Assembly: GCF_018812025.1 (NCBI RefSeq)
Contig: NC_063054.1
Coordinates: forward strand, 11,150,082 to 11,214,081
Origin: Megalobrama amblycephala
Lineage: Eukaryota; Chordata; Actinopteri; Cypriniformes; Xenocyprididae
Length of the DNA stretch: 64,000 bases
Direction: 5' to 3'
The notes under the pieces were generated by a model. That model made no database searches, was not told the origin of the DNA, and saw only the letters and a list, made by a program, of their open reading frames with translations. Position numbers and translations under genes: made by a program. Below, piece after piece: positions 35,479 to 48,743 of the stretch (within the stretch, counting starts at the first letter, position 1; each line of letters starts with the position of its first letter).

Positions 35479-37016
35479 CAGGGCTTGACAATAAAGGACT
35501 GCCCGATGGCCCGGGGCCAGTGTGAACGACGCTCGGGACAGTAGACGGAAAGGTCACTTGCCCGATCACTTGGGTAAAGTTGGTTTTATATTCGCACATT
35601 GACTTCTGATAAATTCAGACTTTCCAATAAATGTGCAATAAATTAATGTTTGCGAATTTTAAGCAGCGACATGATATGACAACCAACGATTGTCAACTTA
35701 CAACATTTTTCACAGTCGATCAAAATAGGCAAGTATTGTTTTAATGGCATATTTACTTGTGAATGTCCACTGAATGTCCAATGTAGTGTGATTAACAAGG
35801 CTATTGAATACGGATGTCCGAATGTGCGAATATAAAACCAACTTTACCCAAGTAGTTGCCCGATCGGGCCAGTGCTGTAGGGTGTGCGATATATATCGTC
35901 TATGATATCGTAATTGTTGATTTAACGATCTGATATTATCGATTATGTCCCTCACTTTACAAAAAACAAACAAAAAAATACCCAATGAGTGCACGCATAC
36001 ACTACATGACGTAGTCTAGTAGGTTAGATATCTAAATATGCACGCATTCACTGCGTGATTTAGTCTATTAAAATGCATTTAGAATGCCCCCAGAATTCAA
36101 GATAAGGGGCAAAAATGCCCCATATACATTTCATATTTATATAATTTAATATAGTTAAACAATATTACACAAAGAGCGCAGTTTTTCTCCAAATATTAGC
36201 ATGATTAAGTTGCAAATGTGATATTGATTTTATTCAGCGTACAGTTTAATGAATATCAAGTGACTTACATTTTACACACCAAATCATCTGTTTTGCTGTA
36301 TTTCGCCAACGAAAATAGTTCCAAAGTCCACATTATTGTTTTGTGTCTCTGAGCAACACTTCCTGAATGAATCAGCCGTTTGAATGAATCGGTTGAATCT
36401 GATTCGCTCATTAACAGTGATTCACTGCCACCTGCTGGTGGGTTTAATTTCGCATTTAAAGTGTCTTCATTTTTATTTTAATAATTTCAGGTAACAGTAA
36501 CGTTTTATATTTTCAACATTAAAAACATTTTTATGCATCTGTAAGTGCTCTTGACTGATTAACTTTAATAAAGTTTAATCTATAGTTATATATTTAGCTA
36601 TACATTTAGATTACAATTTCTGTACCTGAAAATCTAGTTTAAACCTACATGAAAAACTTGAAAAGCACAATTTATTTAATTTATATGTTTGTTCTGTTGT
36701 ATTTATTTATTTGTGCTATTACTGGTAATTTGATTATTTGTTATTATTTTATTACTTACTGTTTATTTGTCTAACAATATTTAAAATATGAGTGAGTTAA
36801 TCTAATAGCTTTTGGTGTCATAAACCTATTTATTGAGGTTAAATGTAACAAAGACAACGAAAACAATAACTATGCTATTTTATAGGCCCATTTTCTTGTC
36901 TTTTACTTGTATTAATTGTTTGTTGTGGGGCCAGTGAAAATTCTGGCGGGGCAAGTAAAAATTTGAACCACTGGCCCAAACGGGCCAGTAGAAAAAATCC
37001 TTAGCGTTGAGCCCTG
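35479..37016. mobile_element. hAT-like element with CAGGG ends
   Basis: Ends cagggcttgac and gttgagccctg. Interior gggccagtg/cactggccc motifs lie near both ends. AT-rich flanks obscure the TSD. Same end sequence as 57790-60021. Carries a Mutator-like MITE at 35568-35853. Confidence 0.72.
35568..35853. mobile_element. 286-bp Mutator-like MITE, copy 2
   Basis: Nearly identical to 783-1071. Flanked by ttgcccgatc on both sides (35558-35567, 35856-35865), with two extra bases at the right junction. It sits inside the hAT-like element, so it is the younger of the two. Confidence 0.8.
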
Positions 37017-37211
37017 ATATATATTGTTTAAATTGTTACTGCCTTTAGTTATTTCGGAATAAATGTAAAAATGCATGAAAACAATAACTTTATGACATTT
37101 ATCCTTGGTTTTAATAAATAGAACTTTACATAGAGTAAAAATACAAAAAAAAAAAAAAAAAAATGTACAATAGGACTTTGCCTCCTCGTTTTAAAACGGC
37201 ACCGCACATCA

Positions 37212-39607
37212 CTGATACACACATGACATTCGCCATGTGAATTCCACATTCTAACCTACTTTAGATAAAGTTCACCTATTCATTCACTTTATTGTCTGTG
37301 CAGACGTAAACTTCAATATTCTGGATATATATTATCTTATTAAACTCACATATATTGCATGTGTCTGAGTGAACTACTCAAACCGCTAGGAAAGAATTAT
37401 GCTACAGCAAATTAAATACCTGCAAGATTTGCATCATGGTCTCAACTGCCCTGTCAGGGATAATTTTGTGATAATGACTGGCCGACTTCACATTATCCCG
37501 ACTAACCCCTAACCCTGCTTAAAAACCACACATTTTCAGAATATGTAAGCGTTTGTTGTATTTATGAATCGATTATACAATTGGTAACATCATCAAATAT
37601 CCCCAAAAGTAGGTTTTGTCAGATTTAGCTGACTTCTAGGGACAATTTCGTCCCCATTATAGCTAGGTAAATTCGCACATACCCACAAATCAGCCCCACT
37701 TCATTCCTGTAAAAGCTGGCTGGCACTAGGATAACACTAAGGGACACATATCAGAAACTGCACTACAAACACTTTTAACCAGCAGAAGCTTAAACTTGGA
37801 GATTCATTTGGAAATAGCACAGATTGAGTCTGGAAACATTGTGTTAATTGTATACATCATGTGCAAGTAAATGTTAAATTAGAGCTGCACAATTCTAAAT
37901 AAATTGAAATGGAGATCACGATTCTCCCATGATTCTGGACAACTAATCAACATGCAGTTTACTAGAGAATCTGACAAATTGTTAATTACTACTGCAGTCT
38001 ATTTTAAAATGTTTAATTAACCACAAAGAAGTAAAGACTCATAACTCAAAAACTATAGCGAGGAAAGTCAAAAGGTTGGTATCGTTTGAAAGAAAACTTT
38101 TTAAATTAAATTTGGACATTCTCATGCTGAGGAACTGATGATAAAGTCAAAGAAATGTTACATATATTTCATATTTGACATGCAATAACTCAGAGAGGAA
38201 ATAAGGTAGGAGGACAATTCTTTTTTCGGTGTATCATTTTCCTCTCTATGAGAGCTGTATCTGGATCAAATTTCTTGGTGATCACAAAGAAATCAAAAGT
38301 TACAGCATTTGGAACCAAGGTAGCCTTTTTGTTTAGCCATTGGCGCCCCCTGATGGGTATTTTTAAAATCGTTCTTTCACATGGAGTAACTCGTGATCGA
38401 CGCATGGGATTTCGTTGATCTTGGACTCATTTCAATTGGGAGTATCCACTGTAAGTAAATGATTTTCTACAATCTATGCATGTTTCATGAAGTTATAAGT
38501 TAAAATGCCACGTGATAGCTACATTTTAGTTTCAGTTAGCATCTGTGCGCCTGTGGGGTTTTATGTGTCGTAATTGCATGAGAAATATTACAGCTTATTG
38601 AATTATGCTGATGTTGGACTCATTTTAATCGTGAGAATCTGCTGTAAATAATGATGTCCAATTTACCACAATCATGTTTCATGAAGTTACAAGCCAAAAC
38701 ATGACATAAATGCTGCATCGATTTATTATTATGGGTCTTGCAGGGCTTCACATACAAAAACTCGCTCAAGTTTAGTCAAAGCCCAAAACAATTATGCTTG
38801 TTATATTCGACACCTATTTTGTGATTATCAAGGCAGGAGTTTTGAAAAATATGATTAAAATGTAAAGTTCAGACTCTAAGCTTTCCCTAGTGGCATAACT
38901 ATGTAATCGTTATAATCGTTTTGTTGTATTCCAACAAAACATACATGTAACATTTTTAATTCTTTTGTCAAAGAATCGTTGTCATTTAGGAATGAGATTG
39001 CGTGGGTGTTTGAAACGATGATGTCTGCGTGAACAGGGTGTGCGAGGATATATAAAAACATACATTGACAGGCAGGCAGGACATCCTACCCTATCCCTCA
39101 TATATGTCATATATGATTGAATGAACAGTTTATGGCCCTACGCCTTCCACAGAAGATATAAATACATAAATACATTTAGAGCACTTAACTTAGTGACTGC
39201 TATCGGGATGTGAAGAAACTTTCAACAAGCATAAAAAATTAAAAAAAAAATGTTTTTGAAGCAAATCACCTTCCCTACCTATAAATCATCACTTTTATCG
39301 TCTTTTTTGTTTCAGAGTCTGACAAAGTTTAATATGTCTTCTACGAGAAAAATGGCAGAGCAAATCAGCAGATGAGCGAGTTTCATTGCTCTGAAAATCA
39401 GCATGAGGAAATGTCAAGTTTAAATCAACAGGGCACAGCTAGCCTTCATCAAAAGGACCCTGTACAATCACAATCAAATATACTGTGAGCAAGTCTGACC
39501 ACAGAAATCTGCTGAAAAGAAAAATCTGATTTAAACCTGAAAATAAACAGTTTTAAGCATTTTAAATTTTTCAAAATAATAATAATAATAAAGTGTTGAT
39601 GTATTAT
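37212..39607. other. Intergenic, mostly unrecognised
   Basis: A MITE remnant near 37880-37960 (gctgcacaattct...cacgattct) and similar blocks at 38400-38480 and 38600-38680 (ttggactcatttcaat / ttggactcattttaat) suggest an internal duplication. No gene. Confidence 0.4.
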
Positions 39608-39609
39608 TA

Positions 39610-40573
39610 AAGGTGCCCTAGATTCAAAATTTGAATTTACCTTGGCATAGTTGAATAACAAGAGTTTAGTACATGGAAAAGACATACATTGAGTTTCAAA
39701 CTCCATTGCTTTCTTTTTCTTATGTAAATCTCATTTGTTTAAAAGACTTCTGGAAAACGCGGATCTCAACATAACACCGACTGTTACGTAACAGTCGGGG
39801 TGTATGCCCCCAATATTTGCCTATGCCAGCCCATGTTCCCAACATTATGAAAGGCATTAGACAAGGACAGGCAGTAACGTCTGGATCTGCACAGCTGAAT
39901 CAACAGACTAGATAAGCAAGAACAACAGCGAAAATGGCAGATGGAGCAATAATAACTGACATGATCCATGATAACATGATATTTTTAGTGATATTTGTAA
40001 ATTGTCTATCTAAATGTTTCGTTAGCATGTTGCTAATGTACTGTTAAATGAGGTTAAAGTTACCATCGTTTCTTACTGAATTCACAGAGACAAGAGCCGT
40101 CGATATTTTCATTTTTAAACACTTGCAGTCTGTATAATTCATAAACACAACTTCATTCTTTATAAATCTCTCCAACAGTGTAGCATTAGCCGTTAGCCAC
40201 GGAGCACAGCCTCAAACTCATAGTGAATCAAATATAAACATCAAAATAAGTACTTTACTCACATAATTCGAAGCATGCATACAGCATGCATGACGAACAT
40301 CTTGTAAAGATCCATTTGAGGGTTATATTAGCTGTGTGAACTTTGTAAATGTGCTGTAATATAATCGAGAGCTTGTGTGGCAGGGAGCAGGCGAATTAAA
40401 GGGGCGGCGCGCTGAAAAAATCAGTGCATAGTTAGTGATGTCCCAAAATAGGCAGTTAAAAAAATTTATTTAAAAAAATCTATGGGTTATTTTGAGCTGA
40501 AACTTCACAGACACATTCAGGGGACACCTTAGACTTATATTACATCTTGTGAAAACGCATTCTTGGGCACCTT
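39610..40573. mobile_element. 964-bp TA-flanked MITE
   Basis: Ends aaggtgccctaga and ttgggcacctt, TA on both sides (39608, 40574). No transposase frame. Confidence 0.78.
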
Positions 40574-40673
40574 TAAGAATTTTGACTAGGTCACTAATAA
40601 AATAAGTACATTTGTGACAATAATCATGTGACTCTTTGTATAGGCAGTCAAATATTTCTGCTTCCATTGAAGC

Positions 40674-41058
40674 ACAAGACTAATTTTGTACTTAATATAC
40701 TAAAAAATCTTCTTTAGTACTTCTTAAGATAATCTTAAGAACATCTAAGTGTACTCAAACTGTGCTATTTTGAGACAGCATGAAATATGAACTAAAATGT
40801 GCTTTTAATATACTATCTCTGTATTTAAAAAATGTATTTAGATACCATTTATAGTACATTTGAACCCTTAGTGTACTTCAAGTGGTAGCTAAATATATTT
40901 TTTAAATACAGAGATAGTATATTAAAAGCACATTTTAGTTCATATTTCATGCTGTCTCAAAATAGCACAGTTGAGTACACTTAGATGTTCTTAAGATTAT
41001 CTTAAGTAGTACTAAAGAAGAATTTTATTATATATGAAGTACAAAATTAGTGCGTGGA
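40674..41058. repeat. Long near-perfect inverted repeat
   Basis: Arms of about 170 bases (for example gctattttgagacagcatga and its inverse) around a short centre at about 40855-40880. Likely a foldback transposon; it would form a long hairpin. Confidence 0.85.
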
Positions 41059-41299
41059 AATAGAGCACTTTAAGTACATTATAGAAGTGTGCTTTTTTTC
41101 ACCTGGGCATTTAGGTTTGGAACAACATGAGGCTGATTAAATGATAACAAACAGAAGAATTTTAATTTGGTCTCAGACTTTTGGACCTTACAGCATACAC
41201 ATACACACAAACACAGGTACACCATGAAATCACTTCATCAAAAAAACAGACTGCACAAACCAGCAAACAAACAAATCCCCATATCCAAGGTTTACATTA

Positions 41300-41720
41300 A
41301 AAACATATATAATTACTTTATCTTACCACAGTTTGTGAGTCCAATAAGCAATGTCCACACTAGTGATTGCAGCCGCGTCTTTCCATCCCCACACCCACAT
41401 GACAATAGGCTGACTAAATTGATTGCATTGTAAACAAGTGAACTTAATGAAAAATCTCTTATCAGGGCCAATGCACTTGCCGGCGGGGACCACGCACCCT
41501 TAATATAGCAATTAAATTTTTGCAAATGAATTATTCCAGGCAATGTTTTCTCCCATTAGTGCAGCACTACATCCATTATGTGTCTAATAGCAGCAATGCT
41601 GATGCCGAGGCCACTATCTCTCTCCGAGTAGCGAAGTCAGAAAGAGCCTGCACAAATTAACACAATGTGAGATTAATTAGTCAAATGTAGTCCTAAACAC
41701 ACAATGGAAAAGGGTTTGTA
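41300..41720. other. Unique segment, candidate conserved non-coding element
   Basis: Repeat-free, moderately GC-balanced, with several taat/atta core motifs (cccattagtgcag, gtctaatagcagc, gattaattagtcaa). Looks like developmental CNE sequence, but this is impression only. Confidence 0.3.
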
Positions 41721-41788
41721 ACTGAAGCAAACATCCATGAGCACAGATACCAGATCCAAAAATTGCAAAAAAACAAAAAAAAAAAAAC

Positions 41789-42860
41789 ATTGATGAGCCA
41801 AAACATTATGACCAGTCAGAGGTGAAGTGAATATCGCTGATCAGCTCCTAACATCCTAAGATAATGTCTGGGTAGATAAGAAGGTAAGCAAACAATTAGC
41901 TCTCGTAAGCAACTTGTTGGATACAGGAGAAATGGGCAGGAACAAAGATCTGAGTGACTTTGACAAGGGCCAAGTTGTTATGGCAAGGCGACTGGGTCAG
42001 AGTATCTCCGAAACGGCAAGGCTTGTGTTTTGCTGCCAGTCAGCAGTGGTGAGAATTTACCAACAGTGGTCCGAGGAGAGACAAACCGGTGACAGGGTGT
42101 TGGGCGCCAAATGCTTGTTGATGCACAAGGGCAACCAAGACTGTCCTGTCTGGTCTGAGCCAACAGAAGGTCTACAGTGGCACAAGTCACACAAAATTTT
42201 AATGGTGGTTATGGGAGAAATGTGTCATAACACACAGCGCATCAGCAATTAGAGTGATGACCCCTTTCCACTGTTGAAAGCACCTACAATGGGCACATGA
42301 GCATCAAAACTGGACACTGGAACAGTGGAAAATGGTTGCCTGGTCCGATGAGTCCCGTTTTCTTTTACATCACGTGGACAGCCATGTATGTGTGTGCTGT
42401 TTACCTGGGAAAGTGATGGCACCAGGATCACTGTGGGATGATGACAAGCCGGTGGAGGGAGTGTGATGATCTGGGCAATGTTTAACTGGGAAACCCTGGG
42501 TCCGGCCATTCATGTGGATGTAAATTTGATACATGGTACCTACCTAAACACTGTTGCAGACCAGGTACACCCCTGGTGGAAGTGGCCTCTTTCAGCAGGA
42601 TAATGTACCTTGCCACACTGCACACTGCATTGTTCAGGAATGGTTTGAGGAACATGATGAAGAGTTCAAGTTGTTGCCCTGGCCTCCAAATTCCCCAGAT
42701 CTCAATCCAGTTGAGCTTCTGTGGCATGTGCTGGACCAACAAGTTCGGTCCACAGTGGGTCCACCTTGCATACAGGACAAGGAAAGAGCTGATGCCTGCT
42801 GCTGTCTTGGTGCCAGATACCACAGGACACCTTCGGTGGGACGGCGCTGTTTTGGTAGCA
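41789..42860 (+). pseudogene. Tc1-like transposase pseudogene
   Basis: Left end tgatgagccaaaacattatg, then a degraded transposase. The N-terminal helix-turn-helix part ([18 protein letters not shown]) is in one frame. The DDE part (QQDNVPCHTAH, WPPNSPDLNPVELLW) is in another frame at about 42590-42740. Frameshifts in the middle; the right terminal repeat is missing, so it is truncated. Confidence 0.85.
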
Positions 42861-42900
42861 TGCGGATCGTCATTATGCAAGTCAAAACAATGAGATATTA

Positions 42901-43792
42901 AGTGATTAGAATGGATTTCTCATAAGTATCTGGTAATGAGAAACTTTCTTGCAGTAGCTCATAAAACTGAAACCTTTTAATTATGACTTACCATATAATA
43001 CTGAGAAATCTTATTGTAGTATATCAAAATATAGAGAAACTTTCTAATAATAATGACTTACAGTGTGTATTGCACATACATACAATAAGTCTTAATTAAA
43101 AGAGTTTCACATTATTATAAGATATAATATCTGGAGAGTCCATGCACCAGTTGAGTTAGCGCCATTGAGATGCATAGGAATGCTAACGGATAGCTTTCTC
43201 CTGGTATTATAGAGCTCTTGGCACACACTGCCACAGAGAATAAAAGAGTGTGTCAGATGAATAGAAAGAGAGGGCAGAAGCATTGCTTTCCATTTTCACC
43301 CTTCACACACAGTAAATGGTGGGCAAACCCTGCATAATGTACGTAGAACATCACAACTGTCCAACTGAGCATGTAGTTGATTAAATATATCACAGCCCTT
43401 TACCCGTGCTGACTCTCTATCCTTGAATGATTAGAAGTTCCTTAAGTGACACTGGCAAGTAAAATGTATTTTTTGTTGTGACAGAAGGTGAAATGGAAAT
43501 CTCAAGGCTTCATTAGACAATAGAGACAAAGAGTGAATGTAATAGAATGTCTAAAAAAAAATGTGTAACAATGTGACAGCCAACCATGAGATCATATTCG
43601 CCGACCACATAAATGGCAGTAACCTTCAACCGTGGAGAGCTGTGGTTAAGAATAATGAAACTAGTTTTTCTGCAAGTTTAAACATTAGAAAAGATGTAGA
43701 GAAAACAGCCTTGGCTCAAAAACATCTATATACACACACACACACACACACACAGGTGTATCTTTAAACAGTAGTAAATAAAGTTCTAAATA
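42901..43792. other. Intergenic, no gene recognised
   Basis: AT-rich sequence with a short CA run at 43733-43754. Confidence 0.4.
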
Positions 43793-43797
43793 AATGT

Positions 43798-44122
43798 TGT
43801 AACAATTGGTCTGCAGCATGCATGACAATAGAGTGCATAAACAAAGTCTTTATTCAGAATAACAAACACTCAGGAGATATCATAGAGAACGTAGGAAAAT
43901 GCAAACCAAATAAACTGAAACGAGAACCAACAAGGGACTGAATGAAACATGGAATATAAATACAAGTCAAACATAATGACTGACAGATGATGATTATATG
44001 TAACTATAGAAACAAATGAGGAGATAATCAGAAACCAATGAAATCGGAACTAAACAGACTAGGCAAAACAGGAACTAACAGAACAGAATAACAAAACAGA
44101 AGTCCACAACCGTGACCGTACA
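43798..44122 (-). repeat. 3' LTR of the minus-strand retrotransposon
   Basis: Aligned block ggtctgcagca...agtccacaac shared with 44932-45237, with scattered substitutions and small indels. Ends tgt...aca. Confidence 0.8.
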
Positions 44123-44931
44123 CCACCCCCCTCGAAAAGGCCAACTGAGGAGGGAGGCTTTGGAGGTGGGTGTGGAGCAGGTGAAGGACACGGACCAGGA
44201 GGAGTTGAAGGACACAAACACCATGGTGGTGCCGACGGCTGGAGGAGCCAGGGTGGAGCCTTGACAGAAGAGCTAGACGGAACCTGGAAACTGGCCGACA
44301 GGGGTGAAACCAGGGTGCATGTGGTATTGGGCGCAGCAGAGAGACCGAAGGACCTGGAAGCCCAAGGTAGAGCAGCTGGCTCGTGGGACCAAGGTGAAGA
44401 CAGGAACTCGGCAGACCGGGGCAACGATGGAGGGGGGACGACAGGGAACCCAGAGGGAAGGAGAAGCATGGTGGAGCCAAAGGGGTGGAGGTTCGAGGTA
44501 CAGCCAGAGACCCGGAAATCCACTACGGATATAAACAGCAGAGCTGAGGAGCAGGATGGCACCAGTGGCTTTGACTGATCCAGGGAACTGGACAAAACTA
44601 GCAGTGGAAATGGGACCAAGAAGTCAGGCGGGGATATCGGAGGAGGAAGATTTCTGGACAGAACTGCAGCAACCAGATGGCCAGACGGAACTGGTGTGAA
44701 AGGCGAGGGTGAGGACTTGGGAGGGAAGTGGATCGGCAGACCACAGATCAATCAGGCAGTGGTCCGCTCCTGGCTCTGAAATGGACTGGGCAGCTTGCTT
44801 CGGGCTCGCGGATGTTACCCAGAGAGTCACCCTGCTGTATTCTCCACCACCAGTATTCCATCAACATCCTGTTCTCGCAGGTGATGAGCCTCCACAAAAG
44901 TGGCAAGTCCACGATCCATGGTCGGTTCTTC

Positions 44932-45237
44932 TGTAAAGATTGGTCTGCAGCACGCATGATGGTAGAGTTTATAAAAAAAGTCTTTATTTAGAATAACAAA
45001 TACTCAGGAGATATTATAGAGGACGTAGGAAAATGCAAACCAAAAACTGAAATGAGACCTGACAAGGGACTGAATGAAATATGGAGAATAAATGCAAGAA
45101 GAAAATAATGACTGACTGATGGTTATATGTAACTATAGAAACAAACCTGAAGATAATCAGAAACCAATGAAACCAGAGCTAAACGGAGTATGCAAAACAG
45201 GAACATAATAACAAAACAGAAGTCCACAACAGTGACA
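44932..45237 (-). repeat. 5' LTR of the minus-strand retrotransposon
   Basis: Partner of 43798-44122. The base count of differences suggests the element is not recent, but I did not align it fully. Confidence 0.8.
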
Positions 45238-45771
45238 AATGTTTATGGTATGTCAAAAGCAAAGTATTGAATTTTGTACCCAAAATGGTCTACATGTCCA
45301 AAAAAAAATAAAAAAATAAAAAAATCTAAACAAAACAAAACAAAACTAGTCACCCTTATTTACCAAATAAAAAATAAATAATAAAAAAATAACAAAAACA
45401 TTTTTTGGTGACTTTACTTGGCTTTGAACAAAGTGTGGAAATGTCTGAATTCTTTCACAAGCTGCACATGTGGGTGTTTAGCTTAAAGAATTCAATGGCA
45501 CATGATGGGACACTTTTGCAGGTTTGCTTCAATTGATTGGTAAATCTTTACTTCATTCAGCACTCTTTCTTGCTTTCTGTGTTGTAAAGTATTGCATCAT
45601 TGTTTCACAGATTGAGAAATCGCTCTAAACTGACTGTGAGTGCGCTGAGTGAATTACAAACCGATTCAGACCATTTTTTATTAACCTGTTTGGCCAATTC
45701 ATAGAAATGAATGATCCTACTTGAGTCATTCACTTATGAATTAAACATCGCTAGTTCTGAGTCACAAACCC

Positions 45772-46393
45772 TGTTTAGACCTGGTATTAAGATGCATTTT
45801 GATCGATCAGATCACAAGTAGACGAGGCAGACACATACCCGTTTACACCTGGTTTTGTAATTTGTCTCTCTTGTCCACTTTCTGTCATGTTTTCTTTGAG
45901 GATAGGGTCTATGGGCAGGTAAATGTTTTTTTGTTTTTTTTTCTCGTATCTTTCAGTCTAATGGATGAAATAAGCTTTTGCAATTTACATATGAATGCAC
46001 TCGGAGATGACAGAAAATCATATGTAAGCTTTCATTTCTGCTTTGACAGCCGCAAGACCAAACCGAAAGCTGTGAGTGCATGTTATAAATCAGGAATGGT
46101 GAGAGAACATTGTGCTTGGTACATTTTTCATCTTCAAACCAAACTTGGGGCTTCAGGTGACAAAGTTTAAATCCCGTCTGGCTAGAGCTCTTCCAATAAT
46201 GTTTAAGCATTAAGTCAGTAGGCAGAGAGTAGGTGATATTTTGTGGCTGTTCGAACACATTTGACAAAGCACTACCAAAGTGGTCAAAAACAGACAAGCT
46301 CAAAACGTTTTAGACCCCATTTACACCTGTATTTAGCATTGTCCACTTGTGAACCGATCAACTAAAATGCATCTAAATACCAGGTGTAAACAA
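45772..46393. mobile_element. MITE with about 50-bp TIRs
   Basis: Left tgtttagacctggtattaag and right aaataccaggtgtaaaca are inverse; the inverted block continues through gatcacaagtagac/gtccacttgtgaac. Confidence 0.7.
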
Positions 46394-46990
46394 GCAACAC
46401 GATTGTTCAAATATTGTGAGGAAAAATGGACAGTAAATGGTAATCTTCCCTGAACTTGAACCACTACTCTAACCTCACCAATGATGGATTAGGTGGACCC
46501 ATGAAATACAGGTAGGAGTTATTCAGAGTTGTATAAGGTTTTGTCAGACTGTATAAGGTTTATGCTCAACTACATTTTTAGTTCATACATCTGAATGGAA
46601 ATAGCTGGTGTTCAAGTGTTGTTCTCAAATGTATAAGTTTGCAAAAGAGTCTTGTTTCCATGCTTTAAGTGTTTCAAAAGGCATTTAAATCGCCCTTGCT
46701 CTTTGTCTTTTTCATTTCCGAAGATCTGTTTTTTTAAATGCGTTTTTTGTTTTCTTTAACTTTGTACAACAGTGTTGTCCTTGTACGGTGTGTCCATTAA
46801 TGCTAAATGTGATGGTTTGAATGTGGAACCTTTTCAAACAACAGCCTTGAGCAACAAACAAAGTGTCTTCATTCTCTGTGTGTGCTTGGCTCAAAGCGAG
46901 AGCACTTATCCAGTTAACACTGTGTAAACACGTGCATACAAACAGATACCTTCCAAACCATGATGTAACACACTTACACACAGGCATGTG

Positions 46991-46991
<1 letters not shown>

Positions 46992-47083
<92 letters not shown>
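46992..47083. repeat. (CA)n microsatellite
   Basis: About 45 units, nearly uninterrupted. ORFs reading CVCV or THTH across it are not genes. Confidence 0.97.
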
Positions 47084-47610
47084 ACAATAATAATTCAAAC
47101 TAGTTTCATATGTAATAATGATTCATATTTTAGAGTGGTCAGGATGAAAACTGCATACTTCTGTCATTCATCTGTGTGTTTATATCTGTGTTTATATCTA
47201 ATAAAGGTTAAAAGGCCAAGCTTCTAGTATAATGTAGCAAATGTGTTATAGTAGTTTCAGGTTACAAAAAATGAACCTCGAGCCGAAAGCCAGAATAGTG
47301 GAGCCGAAGCACAATTCACATAATTACCAAAACAATGTTTCTCTGAAAGTTACTAACGTAAGTAACTTGTAGATTTACGCCTCAACTGTTAGAGAGGCAA
47401 AAGTTACATAGTGTAGCTTTCAACACCCTTATGGTTAGTCACTTTATCTGTTTTCCATGACTGCAAAGCACAATTTTAAAATTCTGCACTTTTTCAGGTT
47501 TTCCACGACCATTTGAACCTCCTATAGCCTATAATGTCTGAAGAGCATTCAATAGAAAATTAACAACAGACATCATAAATTATACAGATTTTATAAATTA
47601 AATATATATA

Positions 47611-48579
47611 TGGCGTGCAGTGGTGTTCTGAAATGAGGAGGCACATTTTTTATTTATTTATGAATCAATGTAAATTCATGCATTACTCTTAACGTTGACA
47701 CATCTTCCTTGTTAAATGAACATTACTTTACATTATATCAAAAAAGAAAAAAAGAAACCAAAGACAATTTTATTTTGTAATTTGACATTAACAATGCAAT
47801 GTTCTATTTATCAAAACCAAGTCAATCTCATCACAAGTAGTGTTTTAAGCATTTCTACATTCTTTCCAAAATAATAACCAAAGGCAATAATAATTTATAC
47901 AATATATTTTATTTGTGTATTGATGTTTTTCTTTTTAATAACTGTCAACTATTTTGGATCATCAGTCATGCTCCGTAAACACCATCTGTCACAGACACGA
48001 AGATGTATTTTTAATTTCACCAAGCAGATTAAACTAAAAAAACACTGTCATCATGCTTTCATTCCATTTCAAGTCTGATTTTAACGTGAAAAAGCGGTGA
48101 TATCTAACTAGGTGATCTGTTTACTTACTTTTCAGTTAGTCTTCCCATTGACGACGTCATTTGTTCAGTCAAACTGACGTGCAGAATGCGCACGTCAACA
48201 AGAGGCGGGGTTTATCACACAAACCAATCATATCCAATCATAACCAATAACCAATCATAGCACGATGGAGACATTGCCTCCTCTCATGTGACTTTCCCCC
48301 ATTCATTCTCAGTTGCCCCCCCACAAAACCCACCACACGCCGGGGGTCTAATGATTTTCTATGGTTTCCTATGAGAGCAAAGGGAGGCCTGACTCCAGGT
48401 AACTTTACCTGCGGGTGTCGCTGCTGAGCAGTGTTCCTTTAGAAATACGCGTGACTTGCGCTCTTTTTAATGTCATAATTTGTAATGTTTGTGTTGTTTT
48501 ATATGTAATACGGATTATTTTCTCATCCTATCTTTTTGAGGAGGCACTGCCTCCCTTGCCTCCTCAGAGGAAACGCCCA
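47611..48579 (-). mobile_element. GGGCGTTTCCTC element, copy 2 (uninterrupted)
   Basis: Inverse of the copy at 34775-37211, without the hAT insert. Ends tggcgtgcagtggtg and aggaaacgccca. Shares the ccaatcatagcacgatg and cctcctctcatgtgac blocks. About 970 bp. Confidence 0.7.
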
Positions 48580-48743
48580 TGAATTCTATAGCAAAATCAT
48601 GGCAAATTAGCCTACAAATTGATGTCATGAATGAACAGCTCTATTGAGACGATTTTCAATAAAAACTGAGTAAAAACTGAGTTTAGATGTTTTGGAACAG
48701 CTCTTTAATTTTCATGCAGTGTGTATAGCAGCATATTGATGTG

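Larger units (their letters stand above)
34775..37211 (+). mobile_element. GGGCGTTTCCTC element, copy 1, split by a hAT insertion
   Basis: Left end ggggcgtttcctctgaggag with a poly(A)/GAGG block; right end near ggcaccgcaca. Matches the inverse copy at 47611-48579 on both sides of the hAT-like insert at 35479-37016. Confidence 0.65.
43798..45237 (-). mobile_element. Short LTR retrotransposon with both LTRs
   Basis: LTRs of about 300-325 bp at 43798-44122 and 44932-45237 bracket only about 0.8 kb. TSD aatgt on both sides (43793-43797, 45238-45242). On the minus strand the LTRs begin tgt and end aca, contain AATAAA, and a purine tract (gaggggggtggtg) precedes the LTR at 44122, setting the orientation. 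No gag-pol domain recognised: non-autonomous. Confidence 0.85.

Noticed and set aside
44059..44751. 230-codon minus ORF, Pro/Ser-rich, inside the LTR element
   Set aside because: Overlapping ORFs are open in two other frames of the same GC-rich tract, it runs into the LTR, and no gag zinc knuckle or protease motif is visible.
46712..47098. 128-codon minus ORF with CVCV run
   Set aside because: Runs across the CA microsatellite; low complexity.
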